From an uncultured Bacteroidales bacterium (GTDB taxonomy: Bacteria > Bacteroidota > Bacteroidia > Bacteroidales > Muribaculaceae): a DNA stretch of 37,311 bases. The notes beneath the pieces were generated by a model. The model made no database searches. It was not told the origin of the DNA and saw only the letters and a list, made by a program, of their open reading frames with translations. The stretch is taken from assembly GCA_945829225.1 (NCBI GenBank), contig CALZTY010000022.1, positions 1 through 37,311 on the forward strand, read 5' to 3'. Numbering within the stretch: position 1 is the first letter of the stretch; every line of letters begins with the position of its first letter. Below are positions 14,271-23,777 of this stretch, piece after piece. The position numbers and the translations under genes were made by a program.

Positions 14271-15344
14271 TCAAGAAATGCAAGTCATAGATGTAGTGGC
14301 TGCTGTAGAAGCGAAGGCAAAGAGGTGATCGGTAGATGCCAGTTGAAGGAGGACAACTGAGGCAACTATCATGATTATCTCAATGATTACCAAGGTGATA
14401 ATAGCACCTTTGGAGGGAGCCTTGACGTTGAACAGAGCGTTGCAACCAGCCCACACGGCTGCGGCTGCCGGTAGGAATATGGCTACCGAGAGGCAGATGC
14501 CACCGATGGTGCCTATCCAGGGATTGTAGAAACTATTGGCAATGCCGAAGATATTCTGCTGGATGAACAAATCATGCCAGCCCCACATCATAATAACGGA
14601 GCAGAGCATCACAACAAAACCGATAATGGCTCCAATGCCTATAGCGGCACCGACTGCACCGAAGATGGCGAGAAACACCTTGCCGAGCACGGAGAAGACA
14701 TCCGTGAATACATTTGACGCCGTGGCAGGAGTGTTAGTCGGGTCGGGAGTGCCCAGGATTGTCTGCCCTACATTACTCACCGTGATGGGCGTCCCGGTCA
14801 TCTCAAGGATCTGACGCGGAGAGCGAGCAGCCGGAATAATCATCCAAGCAACAAAGTAAATGATTAACAAGGGCCAGAAATAAGTGAATAGAGCGAGGAC
14901 TACATAGAAGAAGCGCATGATATTGGCACTCCAACCCAGGTAGTGCTGCAAGCCGGCAAATACACCGCCGAAGACTTTGTTGCTCTCGTCGCGATAGAGA
15001 CGCTTAACAGTTTGGGGCTGAGCGTTCAACGGGGGAGGAGTTGTCTGTCCATTGTCGGCAGTAGTATCGGCATCGTTGGCATCATCGCCGGCGAGGTCCT
15101 TGGGGCTACCCATTTGCTTGATGATTTCGTTAACGTCATCGATGACTATGATATTCTTGCCCTTGGAGAGTTTCTCGGCAAAAATCTCGGAGATGCGGCT
15201 CTCGATGTCGTTGATAGTCTCGGCGCCCTCCTTGCCGGGAAAAGCCTTGCGAAGTTGGTCGATGTAGTTGTTGAGGAGATTGTAGGCGTCTTCATCGATG
15301 TAGTAAACTGCGCCATTGATGTTAACCGGGAAAGTCTTTTTCAT
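14271..15344 (-). CDS. PspC-domain membrane protein
   Basis: The 357-residue protein has an N-terminal soluble part (1-110) including a DUF1700-like region IESRISEIFAEKLSKG, an acidic linker, a PspC domain (about 114-173: KRLYRDESNKVFGGVFAGLQHYL, then a membrane helix pair ending WMIIPA) and several further C-terminal helices. PspC proteins respond to envelope stress, and PadR-PspC pairs are common in Bacteroidota. It follows padR by 26 nt. The C-terminal third, rich in A/G/I and without charged residues, is poorly conserved and its role is unknown. Confidence 0.87.
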   Translation of the reverse strand: MKKTFPVNINGAVYYIDEDAYNLLNNYIDQLRKAFPGKEGAETINDIESRISEIFAEKLSKGKNIIVIDDVNEIIKQMGSPKDLAGDDANDADTTADNGQTTPPPLNAQPQTVKRLYRDESNKVFGGVFAGLQHYLGWSANIMRFFYVVLALFTYFWPLLIIYFVAWMIIPAARSPRQILEMTGTPITVSNVGQTILGTPDPTNTPATASNVFTDVFSVLGKVFLAIFGAVGAAIGIGAIIGFVVMLCSVIMMWGWHDLFIQQNIFGIANSFYNPWIGTIGGICLSVAIFLPAAAAVWAGCNALFNVKAPSKGAIITLVIIEIIMIVASVVLLQLASTDHLFAFASTAATTSMTCIS

Positions 15345-15370
15345 AACTTATAATGATTGATTGTTTTTTT

Positions 15371-15706
15371 TTACTTTTGTTGATTATTGCGCAGATGGTC
15401 GACTGTAAGCGACAGGTCGTCCCATGCTGCAGAGAGTTGGTTGAGGACAGAAGTACCGAGGTCGGTGAGTTCGTAATACTTGCGTGGGGGACCCGATGTA
15501 GACTCTACCCATCGGTAGGCGAGCATACCATCGTTCTTGAGGCGAGTGAGCAACGGGTAGAGCGTGCCCTCGACGACGATGAGCCTTGCCTGCTTGAGCC
15601 CCGCGATGAGGTCGGAAGCGTAAGCCGGGCGTTCGCGCAGAATGAGGAGCACGCAGAACTCCAACATTCCTTTTCGCATCTGAGATTTTAAATTTTCTAT
15701 ATTCAT
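15371..15706 (-). CDS. PadR-family transcriptional regulator
   Basis: The 111-residue winged-helix protein starts MNIENLKSQMRKGMLEFCVLLILRERPAYASDL and has the PadR recognition segment VVEGTLYPLLTRLKNDGML and wing SGPPRKYYELTDLG. It is the short PadR-s2 type with a brief C-terminal dimer helix. It is first in a padR-pspC operon and probably represses its own promoter at the inverted repeat just upstream. Confidence 0.93.
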   Translation of the reverse strand: MNIENLKSQMRKGMLEFCVLLILRERPAYASDLIAGLKQARLIVVEGTLYPLLTRLKNDGMLAYRWVESTSGPPRKYYELTDLGTSVLNQLSAAWDDLSLTVDHLRNNQQK

Positions 15707-15742
15707 TCTTACGTTTTTAAGTCGTTTGATTTAATGACGATG

Positions 15743-15750
15743 CAAAGTTA
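15743..15750 (-). promoter_or_regulatory. Promoter -7 element of padR-pspC
   Basis: TAACTTTG on the minus strand, about 37 nt upstream of the padR ATG at 15706. Confidence 0.65.
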
Positions 15751-15763
15751 TGAAAAGTTACAG

Positions 15764-15785
15764 TACTATGTATAACAAGGTAGTA
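15764..15785. promoter_or_regulatory. Candidate PadR operator
   Basis: TACTA (15764-15768) and its reverse complement TAGTA (15781-15785), separated by 12 bp, lie where the -33 region of the padR promoter should be. Confidence 0.45.
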
Positions 15786-15843
15786 TATTTAACACAATTT
15801 TAACACTTCAAGCGATATTTTCCCGATTTTGACTATTTTTCAA

Positions 15844-15887
15844 CCACTTTTCAGGCACTTTTTGACACTTTTCCAACCATTTTGTTA
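15844..15887. repeat. Four phased 11-bp T-tract units upstream of ilvD
   Basis: CCACTTTTCAG, GCACTTTTTGA, CACTTTTCCAA and CCATTTTGTTA follow each other without gaps, so T-tracts recur once per helical turn, a pattern that bends DNA. Confidence 0.5.
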
Positions 15888-15947
15888 AGAAGTGTTTATC
15901 CAATTTATCGTCGCGTGTTTCACAGATTGCATTTTTTTGTGCAGAAG

Positions 15948-15979
15948 TTTGGTGGTAGAGAAAAACCTTTGTACTTTTG
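15948..15979 (+). promoter_or_regulatory. Promoter of the ilv operon
   Basis: TTTG (15948-15951), a 20-bp spacer and TACTTTTG (15972-15979); ilvD starts 27 nt downstream. The leader is too short for a classic attenuator and shows no T-box. Confidence 0.75.
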
Positions 15980-16005
15980 CGACACTAACCAATAGGTAAA
16001 AAAAT

Positions 16006-17832
16006 ATGTCTACTCCACTCAGAAGTGATAAATCATTGAAAGGTAGGCGTATGGCAGGTGCGAGAGCCCTGTGGCGCGCCAATGGGATGACCGACGAGCA
16101 GATGGGTCGTCCCGTGATAGCCATTGCCAATTCGTTCACACAATTTGTTCCCGGGCACGTACACCTGCACGACATCGGGCAAGTGGTTGCCGACGAGATA
16201 CGCAAATTGGGCTGCTTCGCCGCCGAATTTGACACCATAGCCATTGATGATGGTATCGCTATGGGGCACGAAGGTATGCTCTACTCCCTACCCTCGCGCG
16301 AAGTCATTGCCGACTCGGTCGAATATATGGTAAGGGCACACTGTGCCGATGCCTTGGTGTGCATCTCCAATTGCGACAAGGTGACACCCGGCATGCTTAT
16401 TGCCGCTATGCGCCTCAATATACCCACAATATTTGTATCCGGCGGTCCCATGGAAGCCGGGCGAGTCGACGGCGAAGCCGTTGATTTAGTTGATATTATG
16501 GTGCAAAGCGCCGACACGAGCGTTCCGGATAGCAGCATTGACAAGTTGGAACGCCGCGGCTGTCCCACCTGTGGATGCTGCGCCGGTATGTTCACCGCCA
16601 ACTCTATGAACTCGCTCACCGAGGCATTGGGTCTGTCACTGCCAGGCAATGGTACCGTGCCGGCGACACATGTCAAGCGCATCGACCTCTTCAAGCAAGC
16701 CGCCCGACAGATAGTGCGAAATGCCGAGGCATACTATTTCCACGACGACGAGAGCGTATTGCCACGCAACATCGCCTGTCGCGAGGCAATGCTCAACGCC
16801 ATGACTCTGGATATCGCCATGGGTGGCTCGAGCAACACTGTGCTACACCTGCTCGCCGTGGCGCATGAGGGTGGTATCGACTTCACACTGAAAGATATAG
16901 ACTCGCTGTCGCGCCGCACCCCCGTGCTATGCAAGGTGGCTCCCAATTCGCGATACCATATCGAGGACGTCAACCGAGCCGGAGGCATCCTCACCATTAT
17001 GGCTCAACTTGCCGATGCCGGACTGCTTGACACCACAGTGCGTCGCGCCGACACGCTCACCCTTGCCGAGGCTATAGATGCCAATGTTGCCGGACGCTCG
17101 GGCTACACCGAGCAGGCTCAACGCCGCCACCTGGCAGCCCCGGGCGGTGTGCGCACCACTGTATTAGGCTCGCAAAAAACATACTACGCTGCCACCGACG
17201 ACGACCGCGCCGGCGGATGCATACGCGATGTGGCTCATGCCTACAGCACCGATGGTGGTCTGGCTGTGCTCCGCGGCAACCTCGCCCCCGATGGATGCGT
17301 GGTCAAGACCGCCGGTGTCGATGCCTCGATACTGACATTCAGCGGACCCGCCCGCGTATACAACTCACAGGAAGCCGCAGTCGACGGCATCCTCCATGGC
17401 GACGTGAAAGCCGGCGATGTGGTGGTCATCACCTACGAAGGTCCCAAGGGTGGACCGGGCATGCAGGAGATGCTTTACCCCACATCGTATCTCAAGTCGC
17501 GCCACTTGGGCGCCGCATGCGCCTTGATAACCGACGGACGCTTCTCGGGCGGCACCTCAGGCTTATCTATAGGACACGTGTCGCCCGAAGCCGCTGCCGG
17601 TGGCACCATTGCCCTGGTGCGCGACGGCGACATTATCGATATTGACATCGCTACACGCGCTATCAACTTGCGCGTTGACGATGCCACCCTGCAGGAACGC
17701 CGCGCCGCCGAGGAGGCTCGCGGTGCCGACGCATTCACCCCCATCGGGCGCGAGCGCTATGTGAGCGCCGCCCTACGCGCATACGCCGCACACGCCGCAT
17801 CAGCCGACCGCGGTGCCGCGCGTATCATCTAA
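16006..17832 (+). CDS. ilvD: Dihydroxy-acid dehydratase
   Basis: The 608-residue enzyme dehydrates 2,3-dihydroxy-isovalerate and -methylvalerate in valine and isoleucine synthesis. It follows E. coli IlvD closely ([26 protein letters not shown] with C123, [17 protein letters not shown] with C186/C189, [21 protein letters not shown]). The extra early cysteine of [2Fe-2S] forms is absent (GHVHLHD is there instead), so an oxygen-sensitive [4Fe-4S] cluster is expected, fitting an anaerobe. It is first in ilvD-ilvB-ilvN-thioesterase-ilvC; ilvB follows after 16 nt. Confidence 0.96.
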   Translation: MSTPLRSDKSLKGRRMAGARALWRANGMTDEQMGRPVIAIANSFTQFVPGHVHLHDIGQVVADEIRKLGCFAAEFDTIAIDDGIAMGHEGMLYSLPSREVIADSVEYMVRAHCADALVCISNCDKVTPGMLIAAMRLNIPTIFVSGGPMEAGRVDGEAVDLVDIMVQSADTSVPDSSIDKLERRGCPTCGCCAGMFTANSMNSLTEALGLSLPGNGTVPATHVKRIDLFKQAARQIVRNAEAYYFHDDESVLPRNIACREAMLNAMTLDIAMGGSSNTVLHLLAVAHEGGIDFTLKDIDSLSRRTPVLCKVAPNSRYHIEDVNRAGGILTIMAQLADAGLLDTTVRRADTLTLAEAIDANVAGRSGYTEQAQRRHLAAPGGVRTTVLGSQKTYYAATDDDRAGGCIRDVAHAYSTDGGLAVLRGNLAPDGCVVKTAGVDASILTFSGPARVYNSQEAAVDGILHGDVKAGDVVVITYEGPKGGPGMQEMLYPTSYLKSRHLGAACALITDGRFSGGTSGLSIGHVSPEAAAGGTIALVRDGDIIDIDIATRAINLRVDDATLQERRAAEEARGADAFTPIGRERYVSAALRAYAAHAASADRGAARII

Positions 17833-17848
17833 CACACATATATATTAT

Positions 17849-19606
17849 ATGTCACAAGAACATGCAATAAAACAAACAACCATAGACAAGACGACAAGTA
17901 TCACCGGAGCCGAGGCGCTGCTGCGCTCCTTGGTTGCCGAGGGTGTCGACACTGTATTCGGCTACCCGGGCGGTGCCATACTGCCGGTGTACAATGCCTT
18001 ATACGACTTCAAGGACCTGCGCCACATATTGGTGCGCCACGAACAAGGCGCTATGCATGCCGCCCAAGGCTATGCTCGCGCCACCGGACGTGTTGGCACA
18101 GTGATCGTCACCTCGGGACCCGGCGCCGCCAACTGCGTCACCGGATTGAGCGACGCGATGATGGACTCCACACCCATCGTGCTCATCACCGGGCAAGTAG
18201 GCGCCCGCTACCTGGGTAGCGATGCCTTCCAAGAGACCGATGTGGTGGCAGTCACCCAGCCCATAACCAAGTGGGCATATCAAGTGCGCCGCGCCGCCGA
18301 CCTCCCCGAGGCTGTCGCCAAGGCGTATTACATTGCCTCGACCGGACGTCCCGGTCCCGTGGTCTTGGATATTGCCAAGGACGCTCAAGTGGGAATGGTG
18401 GAGAATTACTGCCATCGTCACGTCAACTTCATACGCAGTTACAATCCCGAACCCGAGACCTCCCCGGCAGCCATTGCCGAGGCGGCACAACTCATCAACT
18501 CAGCCTCCAAGCCCATGATTATCGCCGGTGGCGGTGTCACGGGCGCCGGAGCCGATGCTTTGTTGCAGTCCTTGGCAGAAAAAGCCGAAATACCCGTGGC
18601 TGCCACACTGATGGGTATGTCTGCCATGCCTGCCGACCATCCTCTGTTTATGGGTATGGCAGGAATGCACGGCGCCGTGGGTGTCAATGTCGCCACCAAC
18701 CGAGCCGACGTCATCATCGCCATAGGTATGCGCTTTGACGACCGCGTCACCGGCAACACCGCCACATACGCCCCTCAAGCCAAGATTATCCATATTGATA
18801 TCGACCGCTCGGAGTTCAACAAGACCGTAGCAGTCGACGTAGCCATCCACGGCGATGCCGCCAAGGTCCTCGAGGCTTTATTGCCCCAAGTGAAGCCCGC
18901 AAGCCACAGCGATTGGCTCAGACTCTTTGCCGAGTGTCACCAAGCCGAGGATGCCGAGGTGTACTCGCGCGAATTGCGCCGTAGCGGCTCCGAACCTATG
19001 ACTATGGGCGAGGTTGCCGATAAGATATCGGCAACGGCTCCCATGGGCACCATCGCCGTCACCGACGTGGGACAAAACCAGATGATGACCGCTCGCTACT
19101 TCCGTTGCAGCGCACCCCGCAGCCTCATCACCTCGGGCGGCTTGGGCACTATGGGCTTCGGACTCCCGGCTGCCATGGGCGCTGCCGTTGGTGCTCCCGA
19201 CCGCACCGTGTGCTACTTCGGCGGCGACGGTGGCTTCCAAATGACCATCCAGGAACTCGGCACCATAATGCAGTACAATATTCCGGTGAAAATGATTGTC
19301 TTCAACAACAGTTTCCTCGGAAATGTGCGCCAGTGGCAGCAACTGTTCTTCAACGGACGCTTCTCGCAGACGCCCTTGCTCAATCCCGACTTTGTAGCCA
19401 TCGCCGCGGCATACAACATTGCAGCCGAGCGCGTCGCCGACCGAGCCGACTTGCAAGCCGCTATCGAGCGTATGCTCGACCACGACGGTCCATACCTGCT
19501 TGATATCGCAATCGACCCCACCGACATGGTGTTCCCAATGACCCCGGCAGGGCGCGACGTCGACTTCATAATGCTCACTCCCGACACCACTTACAGCCAT
19601 GACTGA
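17849..19606 (+). CDS. ilvB: Acetolactate synthase large subunit
   Basis: The 585-residue ThDP enzyme forms acetolactate or acetohydroxybutyrate. Visible are the catalytic glutamate E65 (RHEQGAMHAAQGYARATG), the FAD-domain FDDRVTG motif and the ThDP-binding GDG (459-461) ending at NNSFLGNV. The start at 17849 (MSQEHAIKQTTIDKTTS) lies 16 nt after the ilvD stop; an upstream in-frame ATG at 17813 is inside ilvD and gives an atypical extension. It overlaps ilvN by 8 nt. Confidence 0.95.
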   Translation: MSQEHAIKQTTIDKTTSITGAEALLRSLVAEGVDTVFGYPGGAILPVYNALYDFKDLRHILVRHEQGAMHAAQGYARATGRVGTVIVTSGPGAANCVTGLSDAMMDSTPIVLITGQVGARYLGSDAFQETDVVAVTQPITKWAYQVRRAADLPEAVAKAYYIASTGRPGPVVLDIAKDAQVGMVENYCHRHVNFIRSYNPEPETSPAAIAEAAQLINSASKPMIIAGGGVTGAGADALLQSLAEKAEIPVAATLMGMSAMPADHPLFMGMAGMHGAVGVNVATNRADVIIAIGMRFDDRVTGNTATYAPQAKIIHIDIDRSEFNKTVAVDVAIHGDAAKVLEALLPQVKPASHSDWLRLFAECHQAEDAEVYSRELRRSGSEPMTMGEVADKISATAPMGTIAVTDVGQNQMMTARYFRCSAPRSLITSGGLGTMGFGLPAAMGAAVGAPDRTVCYFGGDGGFQMTIQELGTIMQYNIPVKMIVFNNSFLGNVRQWQQLFFNGRFSQTPLLNPDFVAIAAAYNIAAERVADRADLQAAIERMLDHDGPYLLDIAIDPTDMVFPMTPAGRDVDFIMLTPDTTYSHD

Positions 19607-20156
19607 ATCACCATATAAATTATTCACCGTCATCATTTACTCGGAGAACTCGGTGGGCTTGCTCAACCAAGTATCCAACATCTTCACCCGCCGATGCCTC
19701 AACATCGAGGATGTCACCGCCTCGCTATCCTCGGCTCCCGGTGTGCACAAACTCACCATCACCACCGAGAGCGATCGCCCCACAATGGAGAAAGTGGTGG
19801 GGCAGTTGGAGAAGATTGTCGAGGTTATCAAGGTGGGATTGTATACCGACGATGATATCATATACCAAGAAATCGCCCTGTACAAGGTGCCGACAATGGA
19901 GTTGCTCCAGAGCCACGAATTAGAGACCATCATCCGCAGCCACGGCGCTCGCATCTTGGAGATGACCCCCGAATATACCATTATCGAAAAAACCGGACAT
20001 CGCTGGGAAATCGAGGCTCTCTTCGATTGCCTCAAGCGCTACGACATACGACAATTTGTGCGCTCCGGGCGCGTATGCGTCACCAATTCACCGGTAGAGC
20101 ACATCGACCTTTTTCTCGAGAAACAACGACAACGACAAAAACAATCAGAACAATGA
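19599..20156 (+). CDS. ilvN: Acetolactate synthase regulatory small subunit
   Basis: The 185-residue protein has an N-terminal ACT domain (KLFTVIIYSENSVGLLNQVSNIFTRR at about 5-31) that binds valine for feedback inhibition, and an ALS_ss C-terminal domain ending in a Q/R-rich tail. It overlaps ilvB by 8 nt and the next gene by 4 nt (ATGA), so all three are translationally coupled. ilvH would be an equally fair symbol. Confidence 0.94.
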   Translation: MTESPYKLFTVIIYSENSVGLLNQVSNIFTRRCLNIEDVTASLSSAPGVHKLTITTESDRPTMEKVVGQLEKIVEVIKVGLYTDDDIIYQEIALYKVPTMELLQSHELETIIRSHGARILEMTPEYTIIEKTGHRWEIEALFDCLKRYDIRQFVRSGRVCVTNSPVEHIDLFLEKQRQRQKQSEQ

Positions 20157-20911
20157 ACACACTACCTAACTCATTCAGCCTCACACACCAACTCATCGCC
20201 GGCGAGACCGATGCTCAGGGCTTGATGCCCGTCACCCTCATCGCCCGCCGAGCCATTGAGATTGCAACTCTCCATGCCAATGCCCTCGGCATAGGCTATG
20301 CCAACCTCAACAGCATCAATCTGGGCTGGGTGCTCGCACGAATTGCCATCGAGGTATATCGCTACCCGACTATCAATGAGACATATACCATCACTACATG
20401 GATCGAGGGCTACAACCGACACTACAGCGACCGCTGCTACGAACTCACCGACGCCGACGGGCAAGTATTCGCCGCTATCCGCTCGGTGTGGGTGGCTATC
20501 GACATCGACCAACGCAAGATGGCTGACCTCACCGCTCTCCCCGGTGAGAACTTCCCTCTGGGCGAGCGCAAGTGCTCCGTTGCCAAGTGCCGCCCGCCGA
20601 TGATCGCTCCCGACGCTGAGGTGAAAACCGCATATCACACTTTCAAATACAGCGAAATCGACTTCAACCGCCACGTTAACACCCTCCGATACCTCGAGAT
20701 AGCACTCAACCGCCACGATGTCGACTTCTACGACAATTGGCGTCCCTCGCGCATCGAGGCTTCGTTCGAGCGCGAGTGCCTCTTCGGCGATACCGCCGAA
20801 TTGACCACCGGACCCGCTGCTCGCAACCCCGAAGCCGAGGTCACCGTCATCTCGACCGGCGGACGCCGAGCCGCTGCCGTCGAACTCGTTCTTAAGCCCT
20901 TGGAAAAATAA
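20153..20911 (+). CDS. Acyl-ACP thioesterase (FatA/FatB-like double hot-dog)
   Basis: The 252-residue protein is a tandem hot-dog thioesterase: first domain with DAQGLMPVTLIARRAIEIATLHANALGIG, second with the catalytic-type SEIDFNRHVNTLRYLEIAL (D170, N172, H174, N176). It would release fatty acids from acyl-ACP. From family knowledge, Bacteroidota commonly keep this gene between ilvN and ilvC, and a plausible link is the branched-chain fatty acids made from the same 2-keto acids. The start at 20153 overlaps ilvN as ATGA; the longer frame from 20027 lies within ilvN. Confidence 0.92.
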   Translation: MNTLPNSFSLTHQLIAGETDAQGLMPVTLIARRAIEIATLHANALGIGYANLNSINLGWVLARIAIEVYRYPTINETYTITTWIEGYNRHYSDRCYELTDADGQVFAAIRSVWVAIDIDQRKMADLTALPGENFPLGERKCSVAKCRPPMIAPDAEVKTAYHTFKYSEIDFNRHVNTLRYLEIALNRHDVDFYDNWRPSRIEASFERECLFGDTAELTTGPAARNPEAEVTVISTGGRRAAAVELVLKPLEK

Positions 20912-20930
20912 CAAACTTTAACATACAATT

Positions 20931-21974
20931 ATGGCAAAATTAAATTTTGGCGGCGTTGAAGAGACCGTCGTCACACGCGAAGAATTCACCATAGAGCACG
21001 CCCGCGAGGTGCTCAAAGACGAGACTATCGCCGTAATAGGCTACGGCGTACAAGGTCCCGGACAAAGCCTTAACCTGCGCGACAATGGCATGAAAGTCAT
21101 TGTGGGTCAGCGCCAAGGCAAGACCTACGACAAGGCTGTCGCCGATGGCTGGGTGCCCGGCGAGACCCTCTTCTCAATCGACGAGGCTTGTAGCCGAGCC
21201 ACCATCATCATGTGCTTGCTCTCTGATGCCGCCGTCATCTCGCAGTGGCAAGTCATCAAGTCACACCTCAGCGCCGGCAAGGCTCTGTATTTCTCACACG
21301 GCTTTGCCATCACATGGTCCGACCGCACCGGCGTTGTGCCCCCTGCCGACGTCGACGTCATCATGGTAGCCCCCAAGGGCTCCGGTGCCACCGTGCGCTC
21401 TCACTTCCTCGAGGGGCGCGGCATCAACGCCTCATTTGCCGTGCAGCAAGACGCCACCGGCCGTGCCCTCGACCGCACCCTCGCCCTGGGCATCGGCATC
21501 GGCTCGGGATACCTCTTTGAAACCACATTCACTCGCGAAGCGGTCAGCGACCTCACCGGCGAGCGCGGCGCACTCATGGGTGCCATTCAAGGCCTTTTCC
21601 TCGCTCAATACGAGACCCTGCGCGAGCATGGACACACCCCCTCGGAGGCTTTCAACGAAACCGTTGAGGAACTCACGCAATCGCTGATGCCGCTCATCGC
21701 CGCCAAGGGTATGGACTGGATGTATGCCAACTGCTCCACCACCGCACAGCGCGGCGCCCTCGACTGGATGACACCATTCCACGACGCCATCAAGCCCGTC
21801 ATGGAACGCCTCTACGACAGCGTCAAGAGCGGGCACGAGGCACAAATTGCCATCGATGCCAACTCGGCACCCGACTATCGCGACCGCCTCAACAACGAAC
21901 TACGCCAAATGCGCGAGAGCGAACTGTGGCGCACCGCCGAGACCGTCCGTCAACTCCGCCCCGACGCCAAGTGA
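20931..21974 (+). CDS. ilvC: Ketol-acid reductoisomerase
   Basis: The 347-residue enzyme isomerises and reduces acetolactate to dihydroxy-isovalerate. The Rossmann motif is GYGVQGPGQSLNLRDNG, with the cofactor loop VIVGQRQGKTYDKA, then MVAPKGSGATVRSHF and the knotted C-terminal domain with ETTFTREAVSDLTGERGALMGAIQG. It is last in the ilv operon, 19 nt after the thioesterase gene, and is followed by a strong hairpin. Confidence 0.95.
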   Translation: MAKLNFGGVEETVVTREEFTIEHAREVLKDETIAVIGYGVQGPGQSLNLRDNGMKVIVGQRQGKTYDKAVADGWVPGETLFSIDEACSRATIIMCLLSDAAVISQWQVIKSHLSAGKALYFSHGFAITWSDRTGVVPPADVDVIMVAPKGSGATVRSHFLEGRGINASFAVQQDATGRALDRTLALGIGIGSGYLFETTFTREAVSDLTGERGALMGAIQGLFLAQYETLREHGHTPSEAFNETVEELTQSLMPLIAAKGMDWMYANCSTTAQRGALDWMTPFHDAIKPVMERLYDSVKSGHEAQIAIDANSAPDYRDRLNNELRQMRESELWRTAETVRQLRPDAK

Positions 21975-22003
21975 TCACCCGCATATACCGCCATGCCGGT
22001 TAA

Positions 22004-22045
22004 CGATAGCGCCACTGAAGCCCGCGGGCATCAGTGGCGCTATCG
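22004..22045. terminator. Perfect 15-bp stem, probable two-way terminator
   Basis: CGATAGCGCCACTGA (22004-22018) pairs fully with TCAGTGGCGCTATCG (22031-22045); the 12-base loop itself contains CCCGCGGG. It lies between converging ilvC and the gpmI unit. There is no T-run, so it may act as an mRNA end stabiliser or with Rho. Confidence 0.65.
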
Positions 22046-22069
22046 ATATGTCTATAAGTGGTTTATAAT

Positions 22070-22246
22070 CTAGCCTTGAGGGCTGTGACGATGTCGTTGT
22101 AGCCGCGGCAACAGCATCAGCGCCACAATCATAGCGAGGACGGTCTGCCCGGCATTGAAGCAGGTAATCATGCACATCACCAAGATGGTAGCACCGACTG
22201 CCGACAACACTATCGACCACGCCGATATATAAACCGATTTCTTCAC
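22070..22246 (-). CDS. 58-aa two-helix membrane protein starting with GTG
   Basis: Directly after the gpmI TAA, GTG opens a frame of 58 codons ending TAG. The product starts (M)KKSVYISAWSIVLSAVG and has two hydrophobic segments (about 8-27 and 34-48) followed by the basic tail PRLQRHRHSPQG, the profile of a small inner-membrane protein. There is no other start in the first helix and the gene uses the same strand and codon style as gpmI. I do not recognise a family. The zero-base spacing to gpmI suggests translation by re-initiation. Confidence 0.5.
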   Translation of the reverse strand: MKKSVYISAWSIVLSAVGATILVMCMITCFNAGQTVLAMIVALMLLPRLQRHRHSPQG

Positions 22247-23764
22247 TTAGTCTGTGATAAGGTCGTGACCGGTCATCTCGGCAGGCTGCGGGATGCCCAT
22301 AATGTGAAGCAACGAGGGAGCTACGTCGGCGAGCACGCCATTGGCAGTGGTAGCGTGGTGGTTCTCGGTGATGTATACAAAGGGCACAGGGTTGAGCGAG
22401 TGAGCGGTATTGGCACTACCGTCGGGATTGACAGCATAGTCGGCATTGCCGTGGTCGGCGATGATGATAGCCTCGTAGCCGGTGGCACGGGCAGCCTCAA
22501 CGACATCGTGCAGGCAAGCGTCAATGGTGGTGACAGCCTTCTCAATAGCAGGATAGATACCTGTGTGACCTACCATATCGCCGTTGGCAAAGTTTACAAC
22601 GATAAAGTCGTACTTGTCGGCACGGATAGCCTCCACGAGTTTATCTTTAACCTCAAAAGCGCTCATCTCGGGCTTGAGGTCATAGGTAGCCACCTTAGGC
22701 GAGGGCACCAAGATGCGATCTTCGCCCTCAAAGGGTTGCTCGCGACCGCCGTTGAAGAAGAAGGTCACGTGGGCATATTTCTCGGTCTCGGCAATATGCA
22801 ATTGCTTCTTGCCCAGATTTGAGAGATACTCGGCGAGGGTGTTGGATACATCTTCCTTGTCGAAGAGGATATTTACGCCGGTGAATGACGAGTCGTAGGG
22901 GGTCATGCAGAAATACTGCAAGCCGGGGATGGTGTGCATACCTTCCTCGGGCATATCCTTCTGGGTGAGTACCACGGTGAGTTCCTTGGCGCGGTCGTTG
23001 CGGTAGTTGAAGAAGATCACCACGTCGCCCTCCTTGATGGTGCCGTCGACGCCGGCATTGTTGATGGGCTTTACAAATTCATCGGTGACACCTTCGTCGT
23101 AACTCTCCTGCATGGCAGCCACCATATCGGTAGCCTGCTTGCCCTCGCCATTGATGAGCAGGTCATATGCCACCTTGACGCGCTCCCAGCGCTTGTCGCG
23201 GTCCATAGCATAGTAGCGACCGATGATCGAGGCTATCTCGCCGGCTGATGCCTTGCAGTGGTTTTGCAATGCCTCGATGAAGCCCTTGCCGCTGCGAGGG
23301 TCGGTGTCGCGACCGTCCATGAAGCAGTGCAAGTATACCTTGTCGAGACCATATTGCTTGGCGATATCGCACAAGGCAAACACGTGGTCGAGCGATGAGT
23401 GTACACCACCGTTACTTGTCAAGCCCATCATGTGCAGACCCTTGCCTGTCTCCTTAGCGTAGGTAAATGCCTTCTTGATGCAAGGATTTTCAAGAATAGA
23501 ACCCGAGGCAATAGCCTTGTTAATCTTGACCAAATCTTGGTACAAAATGCGGCCGGCACCGATGTTGAGGTGACCGACCTCCGAGTTGCCCATCTGACCG
23601 TCGGGCAAACCGACATTTTCGCCCGATGCTTGCAACTGCGAGTTGGGATATGTGTTCAACAGTGAGTCCCAATAGGGAGTGGGTGTAGACGAGATAGCAT
23701 CGCTGTGATCCTTGGCACCGATGCCCCATCCGTCAAGAATGATAAGGAGTGATTTTTTGCTCAT
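22247..23764 (-). CDS. gpmI: 2,3-bisphosphoglycerate-independent phosphoglycerate mutase
   Basis: The 505-residue glycolytic enzyme converts 3- to 2-phosphoglycerate with two metal ions. It opens [16 protein letters not shown] (metal ligand D11), has the catalytic serine S61 in [28 protein letters not shown], and the C-terminal metal motif [13 protein letters not shown]. Length fits the family (about 505-515). It follows a 75-aa membrane protein gene by 13 nt and is followed at once by the GTG-started small ORF. pgk, the preceding glycolytic step, is 6 kb away in another unit. Confidence 0.97.
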   Translation of the reverse strand: MSKKSLLIILDGWGIGAKDHSDAISSTPTPYWDSLLNTYPNSQLQASGENVGLPDGQMGNSEVGHLNIGAGRILYQDLVKINKAIASGSILENPCIKKAFTYAKETGKGLHMMGLTSNGGVHSSLDHVFALCDIAKQYGLDKVYLHCFMDGRDTDPRSGKGFIEALQNHCKASAGEIASIIGRYYAMDRDKRWERVKVAYDLLINGEGKQATDMVAAMQESYDEGVTDEFVKPINNAGVDGTIKEGDVVIFFNYRNDRAKELTVVLTQKDMPEEGMHTIPGLQYFCMTPYDSSFTGVNILFDKEDVSNTLAEYLSNLGKKQLHIAETEKYAHVTFFFNGGREQPFEGEDRILVPSPKVATYDLKPEMSAFEVKDKLVEAIRADKYDFIVVNFANGDMVGHTGIYPAIEKAVTTIDACLHDVVEAARATGYEAIIIADHGNADYAVNPDGSANTAHSLNPVPFVYITENHHATTANGVLADVAPSLLHIMGIPQPAEMTGHDLITD

Positions 23765-23777
23765 AATATATTATGTG

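Noticed and set aside
20027-20152. Extended start for the thioesterase
   Set aside because: The extension lies wholly in ilvN in another frame; the ATGA overlap start gives the family N-terminus.
16006-21974. Attenuator or T-box control of the ilv operon
   Set aside because: The leader is about 20 nt from the predicted start to the ATG, with no leader peptide or antiterminator stem.
21975-22220. 81-aa minus-strand frame downstream of ilvC
   Set aside because: It runs through the terminator stem; the GTG frame on the same strand with two membrane helices is more convincing.
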